Part shown: positions 35,387-49,500 of the stretch, piece by piece
Layout: every line of letters begins with the position of its first letter
Position numbering within the stretch: position 1 is the first letter of the stretch
NCBI GenBank assembly: GCA_958450325.1
Contig: OY288250.1
Coordinates: 54,264,898-54,328,897 of the forward strand
Reading direction: 5' to 3'
Length of the DNA stretch: 64,000 nt
Origin: Agrostemma githago
Taxonomy: Eukaryota > Streptophyta > Magnoliopsida > Caryophyllales > Caryophyllaceae
Made by a program: the position numbers and the translations under genes
The notes under the pieces: model-generated
Database searches by the model: none
What the model was told of the DNA's origin: nothing
Seen by the model: the letters and a program-made list of their open reading frames with translations, nothing else

Positions 35387-38300
35387 GGACCCGCGACCTT
35401 ATTCAAGATCACTAAACCCGCAAGAAACCGAACCCTAAGAGGGTATTGGTGAACGTTGTTGTGGATGTGATTCAAAGATAGGGCACTGAACCTTAAGAGT
35501 AGGGTACTGCATAAGACGGGACGGAAAAGGGTTTAGGGTTGGATTAGGGGGACCCGCTACGCGACTCCGCCTAATCCAACCCTAAACCCTTTTCCTTATT
35601 CAAGGTCACTAAACCCGCAAGAAACTGAACCCTAAGAGGGTATTGGTGAACCCTGTCGTGGATGTGATTCAAAGATGGGGCACTGAACCTTAAGAGTAGG
35701 GTACTGCATAAGACAAGACGGAAAAGGGTTTAGGGTTGGATTAGGCGCACCCGCTTCGCGGCTCCGCCTAATCCAACCCTAAACCCTTTTCCTTATTCAA
35801 GGTCACTAAACACGCAAGAAACTGAACCCTAAGAGGGTACTGGTGAACCTTGTCGTGGATGTGATTCAAAGATGGGGCTTTGAACCTAAAGAGTACGGTA
35901 CTGCATAAGACGGGACGGAAAAGGGTTTAGGGTTGGATTAGGCGTACCCGCTACGCGGCTCCGCCTAATCCAACCCTAAACCCTTTTCCTTTTTCAAGGT
36001 CACTAAACCCGCAAGAAACTGAACCCTAAGAGGGTATTGGTGAACCCTGTCGTGGATGTGATTCAAAGATGGGGCACTGAACCTTAAGAGTAGGGTACTG
36101 CATAAGACGGGACGGAAAAGGGTTTAGGGTTGGATTAGGCGTACCCGCTACGCGGCTCCGCCTAATCCAACCCTAAACCCTTTTGCTTATTCAAGGTCAC
36201 TAAACCCGCAAGAAACTGAACCCTAAGAGGGTATTGGTGAACGCTGTCTTGGATGTGATTCAAAGATGGCGCACTGAACCTTAAGAGTAGGGTACTGCAT
36301 AAGACGGGACGGAAAAGGGTTTAGGGTTGGATTAGGCGGACCCGCTACGCGGCTCCGCATAATCCAACCCTAAACCCTTTTCCTTATTCAAGGTCACTAA
36401 ACCCGCAACAAACTGAACCCTAAGAGGGTATTGGTGAACCCTGTCGTGGATGTGATTCAAAGATGGGGCACTGAACCTTAAGAGTAGGGTACTGCATAAG
36501 ACGGGACGGAAAAGGGTTTAGGGTTGGATTAGGCGGACCCGCTACGCGGCTCCGCATAATCCAACCCTAAACCCTTTTCCTTATTCAAGGTCACTAAACC
36601 CGCAACAAACTGAACCCTAAGAGGGTATTGGTGAACCCTGTCGTGGATGTGATTCAAAGATGGGGCACTGAACCTTAAGAGTAGGGTACTACATAAGACG
36701 GGACGGAAAAGGCTTTAGGGTTGGATTAGGCGGACCCGCGACCTTATTCAAGATCACTAAACCCGCAAGAAACCGAACCCTAAGAGGGTATTGGTGAACG
36801 TTATCGTGGATGTGATTCAAAGATAGGGCACTGAACCTCAAGAGTAGGGTACTGCATAAGACGGGACGGAAAAGGGTTTAGGGTTGGATTACGGGGACCC
36901 GCTACGCGACTCCGCCTAATCCAACCCTAAACCCTTTTCCTTATTCAAGGTCACTAAACCCGCAAGAAACTGAACCCTAAGAGGGTATTGGTGAACCCTG
37001 TCGTGGATGTGATTCAAAGATGGGGCACTGAACCTTAAGAGTAAGGTACTGCATAAGACGAGACGGAAAAGGGTTTAGGGTTGGATTAGGCGCACCCGCT
37101 TCGCGGCTCCGCCTAATCCAACCCTAAACCCTTTTCCTTATTCAAGGTCACTAAACCCGCAAGAAACTGAACCCTAAGAGGATACTGGTGAACCCTGTCG
37201 TGGATGTGATTCAAAGATGGGGCTTTGAACCTAAAGAGTACGGTACTGCATAAGACGGGACGGAAAAGGGTTTAGGGTTGGATTAGGCATAACCGCTATG
37301 CGGCTCCGCCTATTCCAACCCTAAACCCTTTTCCTTATTCAAGGTCACTAAACCCGCAAGAAACTGAACCCTAAGAGGGTATTGGTGAACCCTGTCGTGG
37401 ATGTGATTCAAAGATGGGGCACTGAACCTTAAGAGTATGGTACTGCATAAGACGGGACGGAAAAGGGTTTAGGGTTGGATTAGGCGTACCCGCTACGCGT
37501 CTCCGCCTAATCCAACCCTAAACCCTTTTCCTTATTCAAGGTCACTAAACCCGCATGAAACTGAACCCTAAGAGGGTATTGGTGAATGCTGTCGTGGATG
37601 TGATTTAAAGATGGCGCACTGAACCTTAAGAGTAGGGTACTGCATAAGACGGGACGGAAAAGGGTTTAGGGTTGGATTAGGCGCACCCGCTTCGCGGCTC
37701 CGCCTAATCCAACCCTAAACCCTTTTCCTTATTCAAGGTCACTAAACCCGCAACAAACTGAAACCTAAGAGGGTATTGGTGAACCCTGTCGTGGATGTGA
37801 TTCAAAGATGGGGCACTGAACCTTAAGAGTAGGGTACTGCATAAGACGGGACGGAAAAGGGTTTAGGGTTCGATTAGGCGGACCCGCGACCTTATTCAAG
37901 ATCACTAAACCTGCAAGAAACCGAACCCTAAGAGGGTATTGGTGAACGTTGTCGTGGATGTGATTCAAAGATAGGGCACTAAACCTTAAGAGTAGGGTAC
38001 TGCATAAGACGGGACGGAAAAGGGTTTAGGGTTGGATTAGGGGGACCCGCTACGCGACTCCGCCTAATCCAACCCTAAACCCTTTTCCTTATTCAAGGTC
38101 ACTAAACCCGCAAGAAACTGAACCCTAAGAGGGTATTGGTGAACCCTGTCGTGGATGTGATTCAAAGATGGGGCACTGAACCTTAAGAGTAGGGTACTGC
38201 ATAAGACGGGACGGAAAAGGGTTTAGGGTTCGATTAGGCGGACCCGCTACGCGGCTCCGCCTAATCCAACCCTAAACCCTTTTCCTTATTCAAGGTCACT

Positions 38301-38836
38301 AAACCCGCAAGAAACTGAACCCTAAGAGGGTATTGGTGAACCCTGTCGTGGATGTGATTCAAAGATGGGGCACTGAACCTTAAGAGTAGGGTACTGCATA
38401 AGACGGGACGGAAAAGGGTTTAAGGTTGGATTAGGCGTACCCGCTACGCGGCTCCGCCTAATCCAACCCTAAACCCTTTTCCTTATTCAAGGTCACTAAA
38501 CCCGCAAGAAACTGAACCGTAAGAGGGTATTGGTGAACGCTGTCGTGGATGTGATTTAAAGATGGCGCACTGAACCTTAAGAGTAGGGTACTGCATAAGA
38601 CGGGACGGAAAAGGGTTTAGGGTTGGATTAGGCGGACCCGCGACCTTATTCAAGATCACTAAACCCGTAAGAAACCGAACCCTAAGAGGGTATTGGTGAA
38701 CGTTGTCGTGGATGTGATTCAAAGATAGGGCACTGAACCTTAAGAGTAGGGTACTGCATAAGACGGGACGGAAAAGGGTTTAGGGTTGGATTAGGGGGAC
38801 CCGCTACGCGACTCCGCCTAATCCAACCCTAAACCG
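35387..38836 (+). repeat. Diverged relative of the 16-20 kb segment
   Basis: Rare variants seen near 17-20 kb reappear here in order: aggcat before a monomer start (37288), cctattccaacc (37310), cgcatgaaactg with gaatgctgtcg (37551), and aaactgaaacctaag (37755). The offset to the 19-20 kb copies changes from 18035 to 17675 bp between the last two markers. That is a difference of exactly 360 bp, one long plus one short monomer (the short at 19648 has no partner here). Short monomers lie at 35387, 36732, 37880 and 38634. Confidence 0.8.
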
Positions 38837-41800
38837 TTTTCCTTATTCAAGGTCACTAAACCCGCAAGAAACTGAACCCTAAGAGGGTATTGGTGAACCC
38901 TGTCGTGGATGTGATTCAAAGATGGGGCACTGAACCTTAAGAGTAGGGTAATGCATAAGACGAGACGGAAAAGGGTTTAGGGTTGGATTAGGCGCACCCG
39001 CTTCGCGGCTCCGCCTAATCCAACCCTAAACCCTTTTCCTTATTCAAGGTCACTAAACCCGCAAGAAACTGAACCCTAAGAGGGTACTGGTGAACCCTGT
39101 CGTGGATGTGATTCAAAGATGGGGCTTTGAACCTAAAGAGTACGGTACTGCATAAGACGGGACGGAAAAGGGTTTAGGGTTGGATTAGGCGGACCCGCTA
39201 CGCAGCTCCGCCTAATCCAACCCTAAACCCTTTTCCTTATTCTAGGTTACTAAACCCGCAAGAAACTGAACCCTAAGAGGGTATTGGTGACCCCTGTCGT
39301 GGATGTGATTCAAAGATGGGGCTCTTAACCTAAAGAGTAGGGTACTGCATAAGACGGAACAGAAAAGGGTTTACGGTTGGATTAGGCGTACCCGCTACGC
39401 GGCTCCGCCTAATCCAACCCTAAACCCTTTTCCTTATTCAAGGTCACTAAACCCGCAACAAACTGAACCCTAAGAGGGTATTGGTGAATCCTGTCGTTGA
39501 TGTGATTCAAAAATGGGGCACTGAACCTTAAGACTAGGGTACTACATAAGACGGGACGGAAAAGGGTTTAGGGTTGGATTAGGCGGACCCGCTACGCGGC
39601 TCCGCCTAATCCAACCCTAAACCCTTTTCCTTATTCAAGGTCACTAAACCCGCAAGAATCTGAACCCTGAGAGGGTATTGGTGAACCCTGTCGTGGATGT
39701 GATTTAAAGATGGGGCACTGAACCTTAAGAGTAGGGTACTGCATAAGACGGGACGGAAAAGGGTTTAGGGTTGGATTAGGCGTACCCGCTACGCGGCTCC
39801 GCCTAATCCAACCCTAAACCCTTTTCCTTATTCAAGGTCACTAAACCCGCAAGAAACTGAACCCTAAGAGGGTATTGGTGAACCCTGTCGTGGATGTGAT
39901 TCAAAGATGGGGCACTGAACCTTAAGAGTAGGATACTGCATAAGACGGGACGGAAAAGTGTTTAGGATTGGATTAGGCGTACCCGCTACGCGGCTCCGCC
40001 TAATCCAACCCTAAACCCTTTTCCTTATTCAAGGTCACTAAACCCGCAAGAAACTGAACCCTAAGAGGGTATTGGTGAACGCTGTCGTGGATGTGATTTA
40101 AAGATGGCGCACTGAACCTTAAGAGTAGGGTACTGCATAAGACGGGACGGAAAAGGGTTTAGGGTTGGATTTGGCGGACCCGCTACGCAGCTCCGCATAA
40201 TCCAACCCTAAACCCTTTTCCTTATTCAAGGTCACTAAACCCGCAACAAACTGAACCCTAAGAGGGTATTGGTGAACCCTGTCGTGGATGTGATTCAAAG
40301 ATGGGGCACTGAACCTTAAGAGTAGGGTACTACATAAGACGGGACGGAAAAGGGTTTTGGGTTGGAATAGGCGGACCCGCGACCTTATTCAAGATCACTA
40401 AACCCGCAAGAAACTGAACCCTAAGAGGGTATTGGTGAACGCTGTCGTGGATGTGATTCAAAGATAGGGCACTGAACCTTAAGAGTAGGGTACTGCATAA
40501 GACGGGACGGAAAAGGGTTTAGGGTTGGATTAGGCGGACCCGCTACGCGGCTCCGCCTAATCCAACCCTAAACCCTTTTCCTTATTCAAGGTCACTAAAC
40601 CCGCAAGAAACTGAACCCTAAGAGGATATTTTGTGAACCCTGTCGTGGATGTGATTCAAAGATGGGGCACCGAACCTTAAGAGTAGGGTACTGCATAAGA
40701 CGGAACGGAAAAGGGTTTAGGGCTGGATTAGGCGTACACGCTACGCGGCTCCGCCTAATCCAACCCTAAACCCTTTCCTTATTCAAGGTCACAAAACCCG
40801 CAAGAAACTGAACCCTAAGAGGGTATTGGTGAACCCTGTCGTGGATGTGAATCAAAGATGGGGCACTGAACCTTAAGAGTAGGGTACTGCATAAGACGGG
40901 ACGGAAAAGGGTTTAGGGTTGGATTAGGCGGACCCGCTACGCGGCTCCGCCTAATCCAACCCTAAACCCTTTTCCTTATTCAAGGTCACTAAACCCGCAA
41001 GAAACTGAACCCTAAGAGGGTATTGGTGAACCCTGTCGTGGATGTGATTTAAAGATGGGGCACTGAACCTTAAGAGTAGGGTACTGCATAAGACGGGACG
41101 GAAAAGGGTTTAGGGTTGGATTAGGCGTACCCGCTACGCGGCTCCGCCTAATCCAACCCTAAACCCTTTTCCTTATTCAAGGTCACTAAACCCGCAAGAA
41201 ACTGAACCCTAAGAGGGTATTGGTGAACCCTGTCGTGGATGTGATTCAAAGATGGGGCACTGAACCTTAAGAGTAGGGTAATGCATAAGACGAGACGGAA
41301 AAGGGTTTAGGGTTGGATTAGGCGCACCCGCTTCGCGGCTCCGCCTAATCCAACCCTAAACCCTTTTCCTTATTCAAGGTCACTAAACCCGCAAGAAACT
41401 GAACCCTAAGAGGGTACTGGTGAACCCTGTCGTGGATGTGATTCAAAGATGGGGCTTTGAACCTAAAGAGTACGGTACTGCATAAGACGGGACGGAAAAG
41501 GGTTTAGGGTTGGATTAGGCGGACCCGCTACGCAGCTCCGCCTAATCCAACCCTAAACCCTTTTCCTTATTCTAGGTTACTAAACCCGCAAGAAACTGAA
41601 CCCTAAGAGGGTATTGGTGACCCCTGTCGTGGATGTGATTCAAAGATGGGGCTCTTAACCTAAAGAGTAGGGTACTGCATAAGACGGAACAGAAAAGGGT
41701 TTACGGTTGGATTAGGCGTACCCGCTACGCGGCTCCGCCTAATCCAACCCTAAACCCTTTTCCTTATTCAAGGTCACTAAACCCGCAACAAACTGAACCC

Positions 41801-43496
41801 TAAGAGGGTATTGGTGAATCCTGTCGTTGATGTGATTCAAAAATGGGGCACTGAACCTTAAGACTAGGGTACTACATAAGACGGGACGGAAAAGGGTTTA
41901 GGGTTGGATTAGGCGGACCCGCTACGCGGCTCCGCCTAATCCAACCCTAAACCCTTTTCCTTATTCAAGGTCACTAAACCCGCAAGAATCTGAACCCTGA
42001 GAGGGTATTGGTGAACCCTGTCGTGGATGTGATTTAAAGATGGGGCACTGAACCTTAAGAGTAGGGTACTGCATAAGACGGGACGGAAAAGGGTTTAGGG
42101 TTGGATTAGGCGTACCCGCTACGCGGCTCCGCCTAATCCAACCCTAAACCCTTTTCCTTATTCAAGGTCACTAAACCCGCAAGAAACTGAACCCTAAGAG
42201 GGTATTGGTGAACCCTGTCGTGGATGTGATTCAAAGATGGGGCACTGAACCTTAAGAGTAGGATACTGCATAAGACGGGACGGAAAAGTGTTTAGGATTG
42301 GATTAGGCGTACCCGCTACGCGGCTCCGCCTAATCCAACCCTAAACCCTTTTCCTTATTCAAGGTCACTAAACCCGCAAGAAACTGAACCCTAAGAGGGT
42401 ATTGGTGAACGCTGTCGTGGATGTGATTTAAAGATGGCGCACTGAACCTTAAGAGTAGGGTACTGCATAAGACGGGACGGAAAAGGGTTTAGGGTTGGAT
42501 TTGGCGGACCCGCTACGCAGCTCCGCATAATCCAACCCTAAACCCTTTTCCTTATTCAAGGTCACTAAACCCGCAACAAACTGAACCCTAAGAGGGTATT
42601 GGTGAACCCTGTCGTGGATGTGATTCAAAGATGGGGCACTGAACCTTAAGAGTAGGGTACTACATAAGACGGGACGGAAAAGGGTTTTGGGTTGGAATAG
42701 GCGGACCCGCGACCTTATTCAAGATCACTAAACCCGCAAGAAACTGAACCCTAAGAGGGTATTGGTGAACGCTGTCGTGGATGTGATTCAAAGATAGGGC
42801 ACTGAACCTTAAGAGTAGGGTACTGCATAAGACGGGACGGAAAAGGGTTTAGGGTTGGATTAGGCGGACCCGCTACGCGGCTCCGCCTAATCCAACCCTA
42901 AACCCTTTTCCTTATTCAAGGTCACTAAACCCGCAAGAAACTGAACCCTAAGAGGATATTTTGTGAACCCTGTCGTGGATGTGATTCAAAGATGGGGCAC
43001 CGAACCTTAAGAGTAGGGTACTGCATAAGACGGAACGGAAAAGGGTTTAGGGCTGGATTAGGCGTACACGCTACGCGGCTCCGCCTAATCCAACCCTAAA
43101 CCCTTTCCTTATTCAAGGTCACAAAACCCGCAAGAAACTGAACCCTAAGAGGGTATTGGTGAACCCTGTCGTGGATGTGAATCAAAGATGGGGCACTGAA
43201 CCTTAAGAGTAGGGTACTGCATAAGACGGGACGGAAAAGGGTTTAGGGTTGGATTAGGCGGACCCGCTACGCGGCTCCGCCTAATCCAACCCTAAACCCT
43301 TTTCCTTATTCAAGGTCACTAAACCCGCAAGAAACTGAACCCTAAGAGGGTATTGGTGAACCCTGTCGTGGATGTGATTTAAAGATGGGGCACTGAACCT
43401 TAAGAGTAGGGTACTGCATAAGACGGGACGGAAAAGGGTTTAGGGTTGGATTAGGCGTACCCGCTACGCGGCTCCGCCTAATCCAACCCTAAACCC
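38837..43496 (+). repeat. 2330 bp segment duplicated in tandem
   Basis: Copies about 38837-41166 and 41167-43496, each eleven long plus one short monomer (11 x 197 + 163 = 2330; a +1 and a -1 indel cancel). Every rare variant I checked repeats at exactly 2330 bp: gtaatgcataag (38950, 41280), tctaggttac, gctcttaacc, cagaaaagggtttacgg, agactagggtactac, gaatctgaaccctgag, ggatttggcgg, gttttgggttggaatagg, the extra base in ggatattttgtgaac, and the missing T in aaccctttcc. I saw no clear difference inside the copies by eye. Breakpoints are uncertain by about 100 bp. Confidence 0.93.
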
Positions 43497-46400
43497 TTTT
43501 CCTTATTCAAGGTCACTAAACCCGCAAGAAACTGAACCCTAAGAGGGTATTGGTGAACCCTGTCGTGGATGTGATTCAAAGATGGGGCACTGAACCTTAA
43601 GAGTAGGGTACTGCATAAGACGGGACGGAAAAGGGTTTAGGGTTGGATTAGGCGGACCTGCTACGCGGCTCCGCCTAATCCAACCCTAAACCCTTTTCCT
43701 TATTCAAGGTCACTAAACCCGCAAGAAACTGAACCCTAAGAGGGTATTTTGTGAACCCTGTCGTGGATGTGATTCAAAGATGGGGCACCGAACCTTAAGA
43801 GTAGGGTACTGCATAAGACGGAACGGAAAAGGGTTTAGGGCTGGATTAGGCGTACACGCTACGCGGCTCCGCCTAATCCAACCCTAAACCCTTTCCTTAT
43901 TCAAGGTCACAAAACCCGCAAGAAACTGAACCCTAAGAGGGTATTGGTGAACCCTGTCGTGGATGTGAATCAAAGATGGGGCACTGAACCTTAAGAGTAG
44001 GGTACTGCATAAGACGGGACGGAAAAGGGTTTAGGGTTGGATTAGGCGGACCCGCTATGCGGCTCCGCCTAATCCAACCCTAAACCCTTTTCCTTATTCT
44101 AGGTTACTAAACCCGCAAGAAACTGAACCCTAAGAGGGTATTGGTGACCCCTGTCGTGGATGTGATTCAAAGATGGGGCTCTTAACCTAAAGAGTAGAGT
44201 ACTGCATAAGACGGAACAGAAAAGGGTTTACGGTTGGATTAGGCGTACCCGCTACGCGGCTCCGCCTAATCCAACCCTAAACCCTTTTCCTTATTTAAGG
44301 TCACTAAACCCGCAACAAACTGAACCCTAAGAGGGTATTGGTGAATCCTGTCGTTGATGTGATTCAAAAATGGGGCACTGAACCTTAAGAGTAGGGTACT
44401 GCATAAGACGGGACGGAAAAGGGTTTAGGGTTGGATTAGGCGGACCCGCTACGCGGCTCCGCCTAATCCAACCCTAAACCCTTTTCCTTATTCAAGGTCA
44501 CTAAACCCGCAAGAAACTGAACCCTAAGAGGGTATTGGTGAACCCTGTCGTGGATGTGATTTAAAGATGGGGCACTGAACCTTAAGAGTAGGGTACTGCA
44601 TAAGACGGGACGGAAAAGGGTTTAGGGTTGGATTAGGCGGTCCGCTTCGCGCTCCGCCTAATCCAACCCTAAACCCTTTTCCTTATTCAAGGTCACTAAA
44701 CCCGCAAGAATCTGTACCCTAAGAGGGTATTGGTGAACCCTGTCGTGGATGTGATTCAAAGATGGGGCACTGAACCTTAAGAGTAAGGTACTGCATAAGA
44801 CGGGACGGAAAAGGGTTTAGGGTTGGATTAGGCGGACCCGCTACGCGGCTCCGCATAATCCAACCCTAAACCCTTTTCCTTATTTAAGGTCACTAAACCC
44901 GCAACAAAATGAACCCTAAGAGGTTATTGGTGAACCCTGTCGTGGATGTTATTCAAAGATGGGGCACTGAACCTTAAGAGTAGGGTACTGCATAAGACGG
45001 GACGGAAAAGGGTTTAGGGTTGGATTAGGCGGACCCGCGACCTTATTCAAGATCACTAAACCCGCAAGAAACTGAACCCTAAGAGAGTATTGGTGAACGC
45101 TGTCGTGGATGTGATTCAAAGATAGGGCACTGAACCTTAAGAGTAGGGTACTGCATAAGACGGGACGGAAAAGGGTTTAGGGTTGGATTAGGCGGACCCG
45201 CTAAGCGGCTCCGCCTAATCCAACCCTAAACCCTTTTCTTTATTCAAGGTCACTAAACCCGCAAGAAACTGAACCCTAAGAGGGTATTTTGTGAACCCTG
45301 TCGTGGATGTGATTCAAAGATGGGTCACCGAACCTTAAGAGTAGGGTACTGCATAAGACGGAACGGAAAAGGGTTTAGGGCTGTATTAGGCGTACACGCT
45401 ACGCGGCTCCGCCTAATCCAACCGTAAACCCTTTCCTTATTCAAGGTCACAAAACCCGCAAGAAACTGAACCCTAAGAGGGTATTGGTGAACCCTGTCGT
45501 GGATGTGAATCAAAGATGGGGCACTGAACCTTAAGAGTAGGGTACTGCATAAGACGGGACGGAAAAGGGTTTAGGGTTGGATTAGGCGGACCCGCTACGC
45601 GGCTCCGCCTAATCCAACCCTAAACCCTTTTCCTTATTCAAGGTTACTAAACCCGCAAGAAACTGAACCCTAAGAGGGTATTGGTGACCCCTGTCGTGGA
45701 TGTGATTCAAAGATGGGGCTCTTAACCTAAAGAGTAGGGTACTGCATAAGACGAGACGGAAAAGGGTTTACGGTTGGATTAGGCGGACCCGCTACGCGGC
45801 TCCGCCTAATCCAACCCTAAACCCTTTTCCTTGTTCAAGGTCACTAAACCCGCAACAAACTGAACCCTAAGAGGGTATTGGTGAATCCTGTCGTTGATGT
45901 GATTCAAAAATGAGGCAATGAACCTTAAGAGTAGGGTACTGCATAAGACGGGACGGAAAAGGGTTTAGAGTTGGATTAGGCGGACCCGCTACGCGGCTCC
46001 GCCTAATCCAACCCTAAACCCTTTTCCTTATTCAAGGTCACTAAACCCGCAAGAAACTGAACCCTAAGAGGGTATTGGTGAACCCTGTCGTGGATGTGAT
46101 TTAAAGATGGGGCACTGAACCTTAAGAGTAGGGTACTGCATAAGACGGGACGGAAAAGGGTTTAGGGTTGGATTAGGCGGACCCGCTTCGCGCTCCGCCT
46201 AATCCAACCCTAAACCCTTTTCCTTATTCAAGGTCACTAAACCCGCAAGAAACTGTACCCTAAGATGGTATTGGTGAACCCTGTCGTGGATGTGATTCAA
46301 AGATGGGGCACTGAACCTTAAGAGTAGGATACTGCATAAGACGGGACGGAAAAGGGTTTAGGGTTGGATTAGGCGTACCCGCTACGCGGCTCCGCCTAAT

Positions 46401-46572
46401 CCAACCCTAAACCCTTTTCCTTATTCAAGGTCACTAAACCCGCAAGAAACTGAACCCTAAGAGGGTATTGGTGAACGCTGTCGTGGATGTGATTTAAAGA
46501 TGGCGCACTGAACCTTAAGAGTAGGGTACTGCATAAGACGGGACGGAAAAGGGTTTAGGGTTGGATTAGGCG
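43497..46572 (+). repeat. Mosaic segment with partial relatives of the 2330 bp unit
   Basis: 43660-44040 repeats the gtattttgtgaac, ggctggattaggcgtacacgc and gaatcaaag monomers of the unit. 44095-44400 repeats the tctaggttac and gaatcctgtcgttgatg monomers. The spacing of short 42703 to 45031 is 2328 bp, close to a third, more diverged round of the unit. Monomers with cgcttcgcgctccgcc have lost one base of the centre (44640, where one more base is lost, and 46184). Confidence 0.8.
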
Positions 46573-49500
46573 GACTCGCTACGCGGCTCCGCCTAATCCA
46601 ACCCTAAACCCTTTTCCTTATTCAAGGTTACTAAACCCGCAAGAAACTGAACCCTAAGAGGGTATTGGTGACCCCTGTCGTGGATGTGATTCAAAGATGG
46701 GGCTCTTAACCTAAAGAGTAGGGTACTGCATAAGACGGGACGGAAAAGGGTTTACGGTTGGATTAGGCGTACCCGCTACGCGGCTCCGCCTAATCCAACC
46801 CTAAACCCTTTTCCTTGTTCAAGGTCACTAAACCCGCAACAAACTGAACCCTAAGAGGGTATTGGTGAATCCTGTCGTTGATGTGATTCAAAAATGAGGC
46901 AATGAACCTTAAGAGTAGGGTACTGCATAAGACGGGACGGAAAAGGGTTTAGGGTTGGATTAGGCGGACCCGCGACCTTATTCAAGATCACTAAACCCGC
47001 AAGAAACCGAACCCTAAGAGGGTATTGGTGAACGCTGTCGTGGATGTGATTCAAAGATAGGGCACTGAACCTTAAGAGTAGGGTACTGCATAAGACGGGA
47101 CGGAAAAGGGTTTAGGGTTGGATTAGGCGGACCCGCTACGCGTCTCCGCCTAATCCAACCCTAAACCCTTTTCCTTATTCAAGGTCACTAAACCCGCAAG
47201 AAACTGAACCCTAAGAGGGTATTGGTGAACCCTGTCATGGATGTGATTTAAAGATGGGGCACTGAACCTTAAGAGTAGGGTACTGCATAAGACGGGACGG
47301 AAAAGGGTTTACGGTTGGATTAGGCGTACCCGCTACGCGGCTCCGCCTAATCCAACCCTAAACCCTTTTCCTTGTTCAAGGTCACTAAACCCGCAACAAA
47401 CTGAACCCTAAGAGGGTATTGGTGAATCCTGTCGTTGATGTGATTCAAAAATGAGGCAATGAACCTTAAGAGTAGGGTACTGCATAAGACGGGACGGAAA
47501 AGGGTTTAGAGTTGGATTAGGCGGACCCGCTACGCGGCTCCGCCTAATCCAACCCTAAACCCTTTTCCTTATTCAAGGTTACTAAACCCGCAAGAAACTG
47601 AACCCTAAGAGGGTATTGGTGACCCCTGTCGTGGATGTGATTCAAAGATGGGGCTCTTAACCTAAAGAGTAGGGTACTGCATAAGACGGGACGGAAAAGG
47701 GTTTACGGTTGGATTAGGCGTACCCGCTACGCGGCTCCGCCTAATCCAACCCTAAACCCTTTTCCTTGTTCAAGGTCACTAAACCCGCAACAAACTGAAC
47801 CCTAAGAGGGTATTGGTGAATCCTGTCGTTGATGTGATTCAAAAATGAGGCAATGAACCTTAAGAGTAGGGTACTGCATAAGACGGGACGGAAAAGGGTT
47901 TAGGGTTGGATTAGGCGGACCCGCGACCTTATTCAAGATCACTAAACCCGCAAGAAACCGAACCCTAAGAGGGTATTGGTGAACGCTGTCGTGGATGTGA
48001 TTCAAAGATAGGGCACTGAACCTTAAGAGTAGGGTACTGCATAAGACGGGACGGAAAAGGGTTTAGGGTTGGATTAGGCGGACCCGCTACGCGTCTCCGC
48101 CTAATCCAACCCTAAACCCTTTTCCTTATTCAAGGTCACTAAACCCGCAAGAAACTGAACCCTAAGAGGGTATTGGTGAACCCTGTCATGGATGTGATTT
48201 AAAGATGGGGCACTGAACCTTAAGAGTAGGGTACTGCATAAGACGGGACGGAAAAGGGTTTACGGTTGGATTAGGCGTACCCGCTACGCGGCTCCGCCTA
48301 ATCCAACCCTAAACCCTTTTCCTTGTTCAAGGTCACTAAACCCGCAACAAACTGAACCCTAAGAGGGTATTGGTGAATCCTGTCGTTGATGTGATTCAAA
48401 AATGAGGCAATGAACCTTAAGAGTAGGGTACTGCATAAGACGGGACGGAAAAGGGTTTAGAGTTGGATTAGGCGGACCCGCTACGCGGCTCCGCCTAATC
48501 CAACCCTAAACCCTTTTCCTTATTCAAGGTCACTAAACCCGCAAGAAACTGAACCCTAAGAGGGTATTGGTGAACCCTGTCGTGGATGTGATTTAAAGAT
48601 GGGGCACTGAACCTTAAGAGTAGGGTACTGCATAAGACGGGACGGAAAAGGGTTTAGGGTTGGATTAGGCGGACCCGCTTCGCGCTCCGCCTAATCCAAC
48701 CCTAAACCCTTTTCCTTATTCAAGGTCACTAAACCCGCAAGAAACTGTACCCTAAGATGGTATTGGTGAACCCTGTCGTGGATGTAATTCAAAGATGGGG
48801 CACTGAACCTTAAGAGTAGGATACTGCATAAGACGGGACGGAAAAGGGTTTAGGGTTGGATTAGGCGTACCCGCTACGCGGCTCCGCCTAATCCAACCCT
48901 AAACCCTTTTCCTTATTCAAGGTCACTAAACCCGCAAGAAACTGAACCCTAAGAGGGTATTGGTGAACGCTGTCGTGGATGTGATTTAAAGATGGCGCAC
49001 TGAACCTTAAGAGTAGGGTACTGCATAAGACGGGACGGAAAAGGGTTTAGGGTTGGATTAGGCGGACTCGCTACGCGGCTCCGCCTAATCCAACCCTAAA
49101 CCCTTTTCCTTATTCAAGGTTACTAAACCCGCAAGAAACTGAACCCTAAGAGGGTATTGGTGACCCCTGTCGTGGATGTGATTCAAAGATGGGGCTCTTA
49201 ACCTAAAGAGTAGGGTACTGCATAAGACGGGACGAAAAAGGGTTTACGGTTGGATTAGGCGTACCCGCTACGCGGCTCCGCCTAATCCAACCCTAAACCC
49301 TTTTCCTTGTTCAAGGTCACTAAACCCGCAACAAACTGAACCCTAAGAGGGTATTGGTGAATCCTGTCGTTGATGTGATTCAAAAATGAGGCAATGAACC
49401 ATAAGAGTAGGGTACTGCATAAGACGGGACGGAAAAGGGTTTAGGGTTGGATTAGGCGGACCCGCGACCTTATTCAAGATCACTAAACCCGCAAGAAACC

